Shown here: positions 24,070 to 32,008 of the stretch, in pieces
How positions within the stretch are numbered: the first letter of the stretch is position 1
How the letters are laid out: each line of letters opens with the position of its first letter
From: Bacillota bacterium
Lineage (GTDB): Bacteria; Bacillota; Clostridia; Acetivibrionales; DUMC01
Length of the DNA stretch: 33,270 nt
Reading direction: 5' to 3'
Assembly (NCBI GenBank): GCA_013314855.1
Contig: JABUEW010000038.1
Span: forward strand, 1-33,270
Notes under the pieces: generated by a model
Told to the model about the DNA's origin: nothing
Database searches by the model: none
What the model saw: the letters and a program-made list of their open reading frames with translations, nothing else
Translations under genes and position numbers: made by a program

Positions 24070-26280
24070 CTATTTTTTAGGTCTATTTTCTTCTCCTGTC
24101 CATACCCTCCATTTATGGTTGGTTGCATTGGCAACATCCGTGCCGAACTTATATGTTGTGAAATCCGGAGTACGATATAACCCTTTACCGGCAAATTCAA
24201 TACCGGAGCCATTAATAAAACCGTATTTCACTTTATTGTCCAACTCATCTATGTATGAAAAGTCTGCATCTGTAACAACCTTTTCATAGTTAATCTTTCC
24301 ACTTTCCCAAGTATACCTGGGATACTCATTTTCATCAGCCATAATCCCCTTTTCCAAATCGAGCTTGTAAGTAAGGTAAACTGTGCTTTTCCCTCTGTAA
24401 GTTAAGAGGATGGCATCTTTATTTTCTGAAATCCATTCTACTACTGCTTTCCCGGTTATTTTACCCATATCCGCAGAGGTTTCATGTGGTGTCAGTACTG
24501 TTACAAAGCAATCTGTTTCTCTTTCTTTATATTCTCTCGAATTATACTGCGAAATCATAACACCATTGCCGTAATGCCTTTTTATAGTATTAAATTCTAC
24601 TTTTTTATCTCTGCCGTTATCAAGGAACTCAATACAAAGTGAAAAATTATCTTTATTTCTAATTGGATTTATATCACCCGGATACCTATAGATGTACGGA
24701 ATACACGTATCAAAAGCGTTCTCTCTTTGCTCCAGAATTTTTCCGGTGTGCCACAAATTAGCAACTGTCATATCACCTTTAAATTTTGAATATATCCAAT
24801 CTATCACAATAAACACATCTTCATTTTCCAAGTATGTAATTATTCTATCCCAAATTAAATGGGGCAAGGTGTTATACAATCTTGTCCTGCTTATGCAAAG
24901 CCTTCCAAAGTCCTGGAAGTGCAGTTTTTCCGTAACCACCTTCTTGTAATAACCTTCATCATGTACGAAATCATACAGGCTTGTACTCTCATTTTTCAGT
25001 CCCTCTCTGAAAACCAGCCGGTTATGATAAATATCTGCCCTATATTTGCCGTTTGGCAGGTTTTCACGGTATCCACCGTCATTTAATAGTATATTCTTAT
25101 CTTTTACTAAAAACACTATAGAGTTTTCATCACTATGACCATGATGCATTTTTTCAGCACGAACTGAAAGGGTAGTCCTGAGATATTTCCTAGGTATATA
25201 CCCATAGTATCCTTCATCACGATAATTTAGTAAAAGGTAAGTTGACGAGTCGTCCCAGCCATTTCTAAACGCAATCTTCTTCCCTACTAATTCTTCCAAT
25301 ACTTCCCCGCTTTTCCAATCAGGTTTTGCCGGTTTAACCGTATCATCAGCCCATTGGTAAGCATAAGCAAGGTAATTTGCAATACCAGATGAATATTCAT
25401 TACTATTATTTTGTGATAATCCAAACTCCCATATTTTTTGAGCCGCGTATTTCATGTAACCGCAGTTATATACACTGGCACCTTTTTCAAGACAAGCTAA
25501 CCATATGTACCAATTAGAATTGAAATGAGAATCTCCAAAATCCGGAATCTGTCCGTAAGAAGTTAACAAGCGGGTAATATAATCAAAATAGTACCTGGTC
25601 TGGGGCATACTGAAATATTCATGTTCTTTATTAATCAGTTCTGCATAATGTATCGAAGCAATAAACCATAAAGCAATGTATAATTCGGCATCTTCTATAG
25701 ACCACTTTCCCCAGGTTTCTTCTGCAAGATAATCCGCCAGTTTCTGCCATTCTTCAGTGTCCTGATTTTTGCCTAACGCTTTCACTGCTAAAGCCAAAGA
25801 CCATACCCTCAACATTGAACGGTTATGGGCACCCCATTCAGGAAAATGAAATATGGGATTTATAGAACTTTTAATGGAGTTTTCTATCTGAAGTTTTTCA
25901 TAGTTGTTTAAAATTCCGCTTTTTCTGATATATAAATATCCATAAATATATGGTTGAAGAGAAAATGCAGGTTCAACTGACGGAAGGCCTTTTTGGTATT
26001 CGGGGTGCTGTTTTATTTTTTCTTCAGGGTATATCTTTTTTAATCCTTCCACCTCAAGAAGGCATTTCTTTGCCCAGATGGCGTGTTCTTCCTTACCATT
26101 TAGAGAATACATAAATCCTTCAATGTGGGCCTGTATGGGAATATGAGCCGGAGAACAGTATCCAAAAACATAATTTGGGTCAAAGTTATTTTTCCATTTT
26201 TCAAGATCCTCATTATATCTTGTTCTACCTTGCTCAACAGCTTTTTCAATATAATTAAGGTACTGTTTCTTTGTTGCCAT
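24070..26280 (-). CDS. heparinase II/III family protein (polysaccharide lyase)
   Basis: A 736-residue cytoplasmic protein of the heparinase II/III-like superfamily, whose members cleave uronic-acid polysaccharides by beta-elimination. The N-terminal ~350 residues form the helical toroid (FPEWGAHNRSMLRVWSLALAVKAL near 150-175). The hallmark of the C-terminal beta-domain is MHHGHSDENS at 378-387, followed by ILLNDGGYRE. The open frame continues to 26316, but the ATG at 26280 (MATKKQYL) has AGGAG about eight bases upstream, whereas the upstream residues look like a spurious hydrophobic extension. It leads the minus-strand catabolic genes from its own promoter, divergent from a URO-D gene. Heparin, alginate and related glycans are all possible substrates. 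Confidence 0.88.
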   Translation of the reverse strand: MATKKQYLNYIEKAVEQGRTRYNEDLEKWKNNFDPNYVFGYCSPAHIPIQAHIEGFMYSLNGKEEHAIWAKKCLLEVEGLKKIYPEEKIKQHPEYQKGLPSVEPAFSLQPYIYGYLYIRKSGILNNYEKLQIENSIKSSINPIFHFPEWGAHNRSMLRVWSLALAVKALGKNQDTEEWQKLADYLAEETWGKWSIEDAELYIALWFIASIHYAELINKEHEYFSMPQTRYYFDYITRLLTSYGQIPDFGDSHFNSNWYIWLACLEKGASVYNCGYMKYAAQKIWEFGLSQNNSNEYSSGIANYLAYAYQWADDTVKPAKPDWKSGEVLEELVGKKIAFRNGWDDSSTYLLLNYRDEGYYGYIPRKYLRTTLSVRAEKMHHGHSDENSIVFLVKDKNILLNDGGYRENLPNGKYRADIYHNRLVFREGLKNESTSLYDFVHDEGYYKKVVTEKLHFQDFGRLCISRTRLYNTLPHLIWDRIITYLENEDVFIVIDWIYSKFKGDMTVANLWHTGKILEQRENAFDTCIPYIYRYPGDINPIRNKDNFSLCIEFLDNGRDKKVEFNTIKRHYGNGVMISQYNSREYKERETDCFVTVLTPHETSADMGKITGKAVVEWISENKDAILLTYRGKSTVYLTYKLDLEKGIMADENEYPRYTWESGKINYEKVVTDADFSYIDELDNKVKYGFINGSGIEFAGKGLYRTPDFTTYKFGTDVANATNHKWRVWTGEENRPKK

Positions 26281-26321
26281 ACCCAACACTCCTATAATAA
26301 AAATAATTATGTCCATTGATA

Positions 26322-26351
26322 ATTATAATTGATTTTATATCTAAACTACAA
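26322..26351 (-). promoter_or_regulatory. promoter of the lyase gene
   Basis: On the minus strand TTGTAG (26346-26351) and TATAAT (26322-26327) are 18 bases apart, about 40 bases before the start codon at 26280. It faces away from the promoter at 26420-26448. Confidence 0.55.
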
Positions 26352-26391
26352 TATGAGTATCTTAACTTTTTCTGTGTTTTTTTAATTTGTT

Positions 26392-26408
26392 GTTTGAACG
26401 AAGCAAAC
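26392..26408. promoter_or_regulatory. inverted repeat GTTTG-N7-CAAAC, candidate operator
   Basis: GTTTG (26392-26396) and CAAAC (26404-26408) are separated by AACGAAG. The site lies midway between two divergent promoters, the usual place for an operator controlling both. It partly resembles a catabolite-responsive element, with a central CG, but does not fit that consensus well. A LacI-type or AraC-type site is possible. Confidence 0.4.
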
Positions 26409-26419
26409 GCAAAAAGGTA

Positions 26420-26448
26420 TGTAAAAGTTATATAAAAAGTGTTATACT
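26420..26448 (+). promoter_or_regulatory. extended -10 promoter for the third URO-D gene
   Basis: TG one base before TATACT (26443-26448) forms an extended -10, with a weak -35 (TGTAAA, 26420-26425) 17 bases upstream. The start codon at 26479 is 30 bases downstream. Confidence 0.5.
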
Positions 26449-26478
26449 GTTTTTGTAATAGTGAAAGGAGGGGCGAAT

Positions 26479-27408
26479 ATGACGCCAAAAGAAAGGGCAG
26501 TGGCAGCTCTAACACTAAATGTTCCGGATATGGTACCTACATTTGAATTAGAGTTTCAGCTTGAAGAAGAAATGTTCGGCAGACGGTTTTTGAGGCAGGA
26601 TGACCTTAAAGATACATCTCCAAAAGAGAGGGAAAAACTATTAAAAGAAAATGCCGAATATATGGTTGAAGTATATGAGAATCTTGAATATTCTATAATA
26701 CCTGTACACTATTTTGATTTTGAAGGTATAAAAGATACTGCCCGGTATATACGTAAATTAGTTGGTGACAAATTTATGCTTACAACCCATGGTGACGGCA
26801 CTTTTGCCCTACCCGACGGCAACGAAATGTATGATTTCGCCTATGCTATTGCAGATGACCCTGAAGGATTGAAAGCCAGGGCAGAAAAGATGGCAAGAGA
26901 TGCAATTGCACGGAATAAACAACTTGCAGAAGCAGGGTTCGACTGTCTCATTCTGTGTGCCGATTATTGCTACAATTCGGGTCCTTTTCTCTCGCCTGAA
27001 ATGTTCGGCGAATATATACAGCCTTACCTTTATAAAATAATTGATGAGGCAAGGAAAGATGGGCTTTACACAATTAAACATACTGACGGAAATATTATGC
27101 CAATCTTGGACCAATTAGTAGAATGCAGGCCTCACGCCATACATTCCCTTGATCCAATGGCGAAGGTAGATATAAAAGAGGTAAAGAGGCTGGTTGGAGG
27201 TAAAGTCTGTCTCTGTGGCAATGTTAACTGCGCCCTTATGCAGACAGGGACAGATGAAGAGGTTATCAAAAGTGCTGAATACTGCCTTACTTATGGTAAG
27301 CCCGGAGGAGGTTATATTTTTTCTACCAGTAATGTACCTTTCAAAGGATTGCCTCCCGAGAGGTATAAACTGATACTTGACGTTTGGAGAAGAATGCGCA
27401 AATATTAG
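26479..27408 (+). CDS. URO-D superfamily protein
   Basis: A 309-residue URO-D superfamily protein beginning with the typical MTPKERAVAAL. Other blocks: LILCADYCYNSGPFLSPEMF (158-177), YTIKHTDGNIMPIL (197-210), LCGNVNC (245-251) and GGGYIFSTSNVPFKGLPPERY (276-296). H201-x-D203 replaces the HxC of MtaA and the later Cys is absent, so a methylcobalamin-type zinc site is not conserved. The open frame extends to a GTG at 26461, but that codon is part of the sequence leading into the strong ribosome binding site AAAGGAGGGG. The ATG at 26479 is the clear start. It is divergent from the lyase gene and may share its operator. It converges on proA with only eight bases between stop codons. The reaction is unknown. 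Confidence 0.88.
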   Translation: MTPKERAVAALTLNVPDMVPTFELEFQLEEEMFGRRFLRQDDLKDTSPKEREKLLKENAEYMVEVYENLEYSIIPVHYFDFEGIKDTARYIRKLVGDKFMLTTHGDGTFALPDGNEMYDFAYAIADDPEGLKARAEKMARDAIARNKQLAEAGFDCLILCADYCYNSGPFLSPEMFGEYIQPYLYKIIDEARKDGLYTIKHTDGNIMPILDQLVECRPHAIHSLDPMAKVDIKEVKRLVGGKVCLCGNVNCALMQTGTDEEVIKSAEYCLTYGKPGGGYIFSTSNVPFKGLPPERYKLILDVWRRMRKY

Positions 27409-27416
27409 TTATACAG

Positions 27417-28712
27417 TTATACCGGCGATTCTTTATCCAGCTTGTTATGTTTGAACGTCCTCTTCTTACTTGCATAATCTTCAACGATATGTCCATTACC
27501 TATTAGCTTATATTTATATATTACCATGCCTTCAAGACCTACAGGTCCTCTAGCATGGATTTTGTTTGTACTTATTCCCACTTCTGCACCAAAGCCATAG
27601 CGGAACCCGTCACTAAAACGAGTTGAGCAGTTCCAGAATACGTTACCGGAATCAACCAATCCCATAAACAGGGAAGCAGCTTCTTTGCTCCTTGTAATGA
27701 TTGAATCGGTATGTCCCGAACCATAAGTGTTAATGTGAGTAATTGCTTCGTGAATATCTTTGACAACCCTAATAGATAATTTATAGTCTAAATACTCTGT
27801 TTTCCAGTCATCTTCGCTTGCTTCGCCCACAGGTATTACAGCCCTGGTTTTATCACACCCTACCAGTGTTACTCCCTTTTTATCCAACTCATATTTTAAT
27901 GCAGGTAAAAACTTAGCTGCTATTTTTTCATGTACCAAAAGGGTTTCTGTAGCATTGCATACAGCTACATATTGCGTTTTGGAATCAACAACTATTTTAA
28001 TAGCCATATTCAAATCTGCATCTTCATGTACGTAGCAGTGGCAAATGCCGTCAGCATGTCCTAATACCGGGATCCTGGAATTATCCATTATATAGCGGAC
28101 AAATTCGTTGGAACCCCGGGGTATAATTAAATCTATATATTCGTCCAATTTTAACATTTCGCTTACATCAGCCCTGGTCTCCAACAGTTGAATCCAACCT
28201 TCGGCTACACCTGCCTCTTTTGTTGCCCTGGAAATAATTTCTGTGAGTATGCGGTTAGTTTCTTTTGCTTCTGATCCGCCCTTTAACAAAACGCTGTTGC
28301 CGCTTTTTAGGCATAAAGTTGATATTTGTACTAATGCGTCCGGCCTGGACTCAAAAATAACCCCTATAACACCTATAGGGCAGCTCACTTTATATAATTC
28401 AAGCCCTTCATCCAATTGGTTAGCCATAAGAGTCTTACCAACAGGATCTTCCAACTTTATCAAACTGTAAATCCCGTCAATTACATCATCTATTTTTTTT
28501 TCATCAAAATTCAGCCGTTTCAATAACGGTGCAGAAATGTTCTCTTTGCTGCTTCTTTCCAAATCCAATTTGTTTATCCTGATTATATCCTCTTTTCTGT
28601 CCAGTAATGCTTCAGCTATTGCTTTTAAAGCCTTATTCTTCAATCCTGTATCACAAGCTGCCAGCTTAATTGACGCTTCCCTCGCCCTATAAGCCATTTC
28701 AGCTATTTTCAT
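27417..28712 (-). CDS. proA: glutamate-5-semialdehyde dehydrogenase (gamma-glutamyl phosphate reductase)
   Basis: The second enzyme of proline synthesis: it reduces gamma-glutamyl phosphate to glutamate-5-semialdehyde with NADPH. The 431-residue protein spans the whole family. Landmarks are PIGVIGVIFESRPDALVQI (112-130), LKGGSEA (143-149), DLIIPRGSNEFVRYI (194-208), the catalytic Cys252 in YVAVCNATETLLVH, and a C-terminal GPVGLEGMVIYKY. It has a short charged C-terminal tail beyond the usual ~415 residues. AAGGGGAG lies just upstream of the ATG. The usual partner proB (glutamate 5-kinase) is not adjacent, so the gene must work with a kinase encoded elsewhere. Confidence 0.97.
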   Translation of the reverse strand: MKIAEMAYRAREASIKLAACDTGLKNKALKAIAEALLDRKEDIIRINKLDLERSSKENISAPLLKRLNFDEKKIDDVIDGIYSLIKLEDPVGKTLMANQLDEGLELYKVSCPIGVIGVIFESRPDALVQISTLCLKSGNSVLLKGGSEAKETNRILTEIISRATKEAGVAEGWIQLLETRADVSEMLKLDEYIDLIIPRGSNEFVRYIMDNSRIPVLGHADGICHCYVHEDADLNMAIKIVVDSKTQYVAVCNATETLLVHEKIAAKFLPALKYELDKKGVTLVGCDKTRAVIPVGEASEDDWKTEYLDYKLSIRVVKDIHEAITHINTYGSGHTDSIITRSKEAASLFMGLVDSGNVFWNCSTRFSDGFRYGFGAEVGISTNKIHARGPVGLEGMVIYKYKLIGNGHIVEDYASKKRTFKHNKLDKESPV

Positions 28713-28753
28713 AGCATTCTCCCCTTTATTTTCATCACTTATTTGACGCTGTC

Positions 28754-28782
28754 ATTATATCTTTTGTTAAATACTATTCTAA
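28754..28782 (-). promoter_or_regulatory. candidate promoter of proA
   Basis: A perfect TATAAT (28754-28759, minus strand) stands 17 bases from a poor -35 (TTAGAA, 28777-28782), about 42 bases before the proA start. A TGTTTC/GAAACA inverted repeat with a two-base centre lies upstream at 28807-28820 and may be an activator or repressor site. Confidence 0.4.
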
Positions 28783-28854
28783 TATTTTTTTTGAACATAA
28801 TCAATTTGTTTCTCGAAACAGGGCGCATTTAATAAACGATTTTATTCTGTAAAC

Positions 28855-29340
28855 TTACCTGTTTGACTTTTCATGCTCAAGCAGCCACTTTTTTCTCCAC
28901 AATCCTCCTCCATAACCTGTAAGATTTCCATCACTGCCTATAACACGGTGGCAAGGAACTATAATACTTATAGGGTTCCTATTATTTGCATTACCTACGG
29001 CCCTGGCTGCCTTTTTGTTTCCTATCTTTTCAGCTATTTTGCCATAACTGACAGTCTCTCCATAGGGAATTTCTGTCAAGGCAGACCATACTTTTTTTTG
29101 AAAGTCAGTCCCGTTAAGTTTAATATCTAACGTAAAGTTCTTGCGTTTTCCTGCAAAATACTCATGGAGCTGTTTTATACATTCTTCTGCATATGCTATA
29201 CATGAATTTTCATATGTGTTTATATATGAGTTAATGTCATCAATAAAATTTACCGATAAAATGTTTTTATCAGTACATACTATCTCAATTATTCCTATTG
29301 GAGATTGGTAATAGGTTTTATATACTGGTTCCAAGTACAT
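28855..29340 (-). CDS. ogt: methylated-DNA-[protein]-cysteine S-methyltransferase
   Basis: A 161-residue suicide repair protein that takes the methyl group from O6-methylguanine (or O4-methylthymine) onto its own cysteine. The acceptor is Cys130 in IIVPCHRVIG; the DNA-binding helix-turn-helix part is YGETVSYGKIAEKIGNKKAARAVGNANNRNP (93-123), with its arginine finger, and GYGGGLWRKKWLLEHE closes the domain. An N-terminal Ogt-type domain (1-75) precedes it. The ATG at 29340 is adjacent to a GTG at 29343; AAGGGTG lies immediately upstream. It is divergent from the aldo/keto reductase and probably monocistronic. Confidence 0.96.
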   Translation of the reverse strand: MYLEPVYKTYYQSPIGIIEIVCTDKNILSVNFIDDINSYINTYENSCIAYAEECIKQLHEYFAGKRKNFTLDIKLNGTDFQKKVWSALTEIPYGETVSYGKIAEKIGNKKAARAVGNANNRNPISIIVPCHRVIGSDGNLTGYGGGLWRKKWLLEHEKSNR

Positions 29341-29403
29341 CACACCCTTTTAAATTAGAATTTTGAAAATCGCAAAATTATTCTAGTAATACAGTGCTTA
29401 TTG

Positions 29404-29444
29404 TGGTATAAATATATAGTACAGGCAATTAGATTTGAAATCAA
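29404..29444. promoter_or_regulatory. overlapping divergent promoters (ogt and aldo/keto reductase)
   Basis: On the plus strand TG plus TATAAA (29407-29412) is an extended -10 about 50 bases before the reductase gene. On the minus strand TTGATT (29439-29444) and TACTAT (29416-29421) are 17 bases apart and point to the methyltransferase gene. The two overlap, so use may be mutually exclusive. Confidence 0.35.
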
Positions 29445-29462
29445 GTCAGAAAGAGGGTAATT

Positions 29463-30305
29463 ATGAAATACAGGTCCTATGGTAAAACAGGTGAAAAGCT
29501 ATCTATAATTGGTTTTGGCGGAATTATAGTAATGAATGAGTCACAGCAGGATGCAAACAATTTTGTTGCTGAGGCAATTGAAAAAGGAGTAAATTATTTT
29601 GATGTTGCTCCAAGCTATGGCAATGCAGAAGAGCGTTTGGGACCAGCGCTTGTTGGGAAAAGAAACAGTATTTTTCTAGCCTGCAAAACCGAAAAACGCA
29701 GTAAACAAGAAGCTGAAGAAGCACTATATGGGTCACTAAAGAGACTTAAAACAGACTATTTTGATCTATACCAGTTGCATAGTGTATCAACAATGGAAGA
29801 TGCTAAAAAAGTATTGGAGCCAGATGGAGCGCTTGAGACTTTAGTAAAAGCAAGGGATAAGGGATTAATAAGGCATATAGGTTTTTCCACACATTCAGAG
29901 GAAACAGCAATAGAATTAATGGACCAATTTGATTTTGAATCTGTACTTTTCCCCCTTAACTGGGTAAATATGTTTCACAGTGGTTTCGGCGAAAAAATAA
30001 TAGAAAAGGCCCTTAAGAAAGAGATTACCATGCTGGCTTTGAAAGGAATGGCTAAAACCTTGTGGAAAGAACGTAATGAGCGGAAATATGAAAAGTGTTG
30101 GTACGAACCCATTGACGATGAAGAATTAGCAAAACTTGCCATAAGGTATACACTTTCAAAGCCAATAACATCTGCAATTACTCCCGGATATATGAAGTTT
30201 TTAAGGTGGGCCATAGATGCGGCACAAGATTTCAAACCTTTATCAAAAGAAGAAGAAAAAGAATTATCTATTATGAGTAAAAATATAACACCTGTTTTTT
30301 CATAA
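29463..30305 (+). CDS. aldo/keto reductase
   Basis: A 280-residue cytosolic NAD(P)H-dependent oxidoreductase of the AKR fold (TIM barrel). The catalytic tetrad is visible: D47 in NYFDVAPSYG, Y52, K75 in FLACKTEKR and H106 in YQLHSV. It reduces aldehydes or ketones; the physiological substrate is unknown. The C-terminal half (LALKGMAKTLW, then ELAKLAIRYTLSKPITSAITPG) fits the short bacterial AKRs of YqkF/YhdN type without an iron-sulphur tail. An AGAGGG-type ribosome binding site stands before the ATG. It is divergent from ogt. A link to sugar catabolism is possible but not shown. Confidence 0.95.
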   Translation: MKYRSYGKTGEKLSIIGFGGIIVMNESQQDANNFVAEAIEKGVNYFDVAPSYGNAEERLGPALVGKRNSIFLACKTEKRSKQEAEEALYGSLKRLKTDYFDLYQLHSVSTMEDAKKVLEPDGALETLVKARDKGLIRHIGFSTHSEETAIELMDQFDFESVLFPLNWVNMFHSGFGEKIIEKALKKEITMLALKGMAKTLWKERNERKYEKCWYEPIDDEELAKLAIRYTLSKPITSAITPGYMKFLRWAIDAAQDFKPLSKEEEKELSIMSKNITPVFS

Positions 30306-30359
30306 TTATTCATAATTATTCGGAATTATTTGTAATTTATTGGTATATTTAGTTTGTTA

Positions 30360-30387
30360 TTGACATTTTTGTATTTTATGTTATACT
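30360..30387 (+). promoter_or_regulatory. strong promoter of the coiled-coil protein gene
   Basis: Perfect TTGACA (30360-30365), a 16-base spacer and TATACT (30382-30387) with an extended TG. The leader is about 90 bases. Just upstream, AATTATTC is repeated three times (about 30303-30328), with no known role. Confidence 0.7.
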
Positions 30388-30482
30388 TAAAGAGCAGCTT
30401 GTTATTATATGACCTTGTATGTGGATGAAGCTGAATTAAATTTGTTTTCAATATTGAATAAAGTAGCGAGAGGTGCGCAATT

Positions 30483-30857
30483 ATGAGTAATGAAGAGAAA
30501 ATGTTAAATATTCTATTAACAATGCAGGCTGATATGGATAGTATAAAGTCTGATGTGTCTTCCTTGAAGGATGGTCAAATCCGCCTTGAAGAAAAGCTTG
30601 TTTCTGTTGAAGAAAGACTTGGTTCTGTAGAGGGAAGACTTGAGTCCGTGGAGGGAAGACTTGAGTCTGTTGAAAAAAGACTTGACTCCGTTGAAGAAAA
30701 GCTCAATTCTATTTATGAGCAAACAGCTATACTTACCGAGTTCCGAACCGAAGTACTGCAAAAATTTGAAGAGATTGATAATACCCTGAGATCAGTTGCA
30801 GAAATAACCGGTTCCCACGAAATTCAGCTTCGTAATATTCGGAGAATGGTAATTTGA
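30483..30857 (+). CDS. small heptad-repeat coiled-coil protein (124 aa)
   Basis: A 124-residue soluble protein of unknown function that is almost wholly helical. Residues 41-75 are five consecutive seven-residue repeats of the pattern S-V-E-x-R/K-L-x, flanked by looser heptads (from about residue 10 to 105), so it should form a coiled-coil dimer or bundle. There are no Cys, membrane or catalytic motifs. GAGAGGTG precedes the ATG, and it has its own strong promoter and a terminator-like hairpin, so it is a well-defined single-gene unit. Similar short repeat coiled-coil proteins are common in Clostridia, usually as hypotheticals. Confidence 0.8.
   Translation: MSNEEKMLNILLTMQADMDSIKSDVSSLKDGQIRLEEKLVSVEERLGSVEGRLESVEGRLESVEKRLDSVEEKLNSIYEQTAILTEFRTEVLQKFEEIDNTLRSVAEITGSHEIQLRNIRRMVI
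30603..30707 (+). repeat. five in-frame 21-base repeats
   Basis: Five tandem 21-base units encode the heptads SVEERLG, SVEGRLE (twice), SVEKRLD and SVEEKLN. Units two and three are nearly identical at the DNA level, which points to expansion by slippage or unequal exchange. Confidence 0.85.
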
Positions 30858-30866
30858 CAAATAATA

Positions 30867-30905
30867 AAGCCTTTTATTCCGAGTAATGTACGGGACAAAA
30901 GGCTT
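30867..30905. terminator. hairpin, probable bidirectional terminator
   Basis: AAGCCTTTT (30867-30875) pairs with AAAAGGCTT (30897-30905). The stem extends a few pairs further with a mismatch and a wobble, around a nine-base loop. The sequence after it on the plus strand is T-rich (CTCTTCATCTTTTTT). It lies between the converging coiled-coil and potD genes. Confidence 0.65.
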
Positions 30906-30957
30906 CTCTTCATCTTTTTTGGTTTTATTGAAGTTTTTCTTACCTTATATTTAATAT

Positions 30958-32007
30958 TTATCTTGCTGCTTTACTCTCCGTCCATATTCTGTCATATTCC
31001 TTTACGACATCTGAAAGTGCTTCAAATACTTCACAGTTCCTTAAATCTTCATCTGTAGGGTAAGCCGTCCTGTCATTGAGCACTTCGGGGTCAAGCATTT
31101 TCTTTGCTTCTGTATGAGGGGTAGAATATCCTATATAATCAGTATTTCTAAAAGCAATATCCGGTTCACACATGAAATTAATGAACTGCTCCGCTTCCTT
31201 TTTATTTTTGCTTCCTTTAAGGATTACCATAGCATCAAACCATAAATTGCTCCCCTCTTTTGGAATTACATACTCTAAATCCGGATTTTCTCTCTTCATA
31301 AAAACGGCGTCTCCTGACCAAACTACTGCTAATGCAGCCTGGCCTGCTATCATGCTGTCTTTAATGTCATCGCCCATGTAAGACAACACCAGAGGTTTTT
31401 GCCTTATTAATGCATCCTTCGCTTCTTCCAATTCATTAATATTTCTGGTGTTGAGTGAATACCCCAGCATTTTGAGGGTTATTCCTATGGAATCCCTGCT
31501 GCTGTCCAGCATAAATATCTGCTTTTCATACTTTTCATCCCATAAAATTTTCCAGCTGTCAACGGGCTCATTTACCATTGTTTTATTGTATATGATTCCG
31601 ACAGTACCCCACATATAAGGCACTGAATACTCATTATCAGGGTCATATGCAAGATTTTTAAAGCGCTCATCTATATATTTGTAGTTGGGTATATTGTTGA
31701 AATCTATCTTTTCCAGCATATCCTCCTTTATCATTCTTTCAATCATATAATCCGAAGGAAATGCCACATCATAATCACTTCCTCCGCCTTTTAATTTTAC
31801 ATACATTTCTTCATTGGTGGCAAAAGTATCGTAAATTACATCAATATTATACCTTTTTTCAAATTCTTCAATAACACTCTCATCAATATAATCTCCCCAG
31901 TTATACACTTTAAGTTTTGCCTTCCCCGTACCGCCACACCCTGCGAAAAGCCCAATAACCACCGTTATAATTAGAACTACTCCCAAGATTTTAATGCTAT
32001 TTTTCAT
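30958..32007 (-). CDS. potD: spermidine/putrescine ABC transporter substrate-binding lipoprotein
   Basis: The 349-residue polyamine-binding subunit. A signal peptide ends in the lipobox LFAGC (Cys24). The mature part starts with LKVYNWGDYIDESVIEEFEK, the classic PotD/PotF opening, followed by YDVAFPSDYMIERM, NKTMVNEPVDSWKILWDEKY and EPDIAFRNTDYIGYSTP. It captures putrescine or spermidine outside the membrane and delivers it to PotBC. The start lies one base after the potC stop, with AAGGAGAG in the end of potC, so translation is coupled. A hairpin at 30867-30905 probably ends the transcript. Confidence 0.96.
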   Translation of the reverse strand: MKNSIKILGVVLIITVVIGLFAGCGGTGKAKLKVYNWGDYIDESVIEEFEKRYNIDVIYDTFATNEEMYVKLKGGGSDYDVAFPSDYMIERMIKEDMLEKIDFNNIPNYKYIDERFKNLAYDPDNEYSVPYMWGTVGIIYNKTMVNEPVDSWKILWDEKYEKQIFMLDSSRDSIGITLKMLGYSLNTRNINELEEAKDALIRQKPLVLSYMGDDIKDSMIAGQAALAVVWSGDAVFMKRENPDLEYVIPKEGSNLWFDAMVILKGSKNKKEAEQFINFMCEPDIAFRNTDYIGYSTPHTEAKKMLDPEVLNDRTAYPTDEDLRNCEVFEALSDVVKEYDRIWTESKAAR

Positions 32008-32008
32008 C

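Noticed and set aside
26461-26478. GTG start for the third URO-D gene
   Set aside because: The codon overlaps the Shine-Dalgarno region, and the downstream ATG gives the typical MTPKERA family start.
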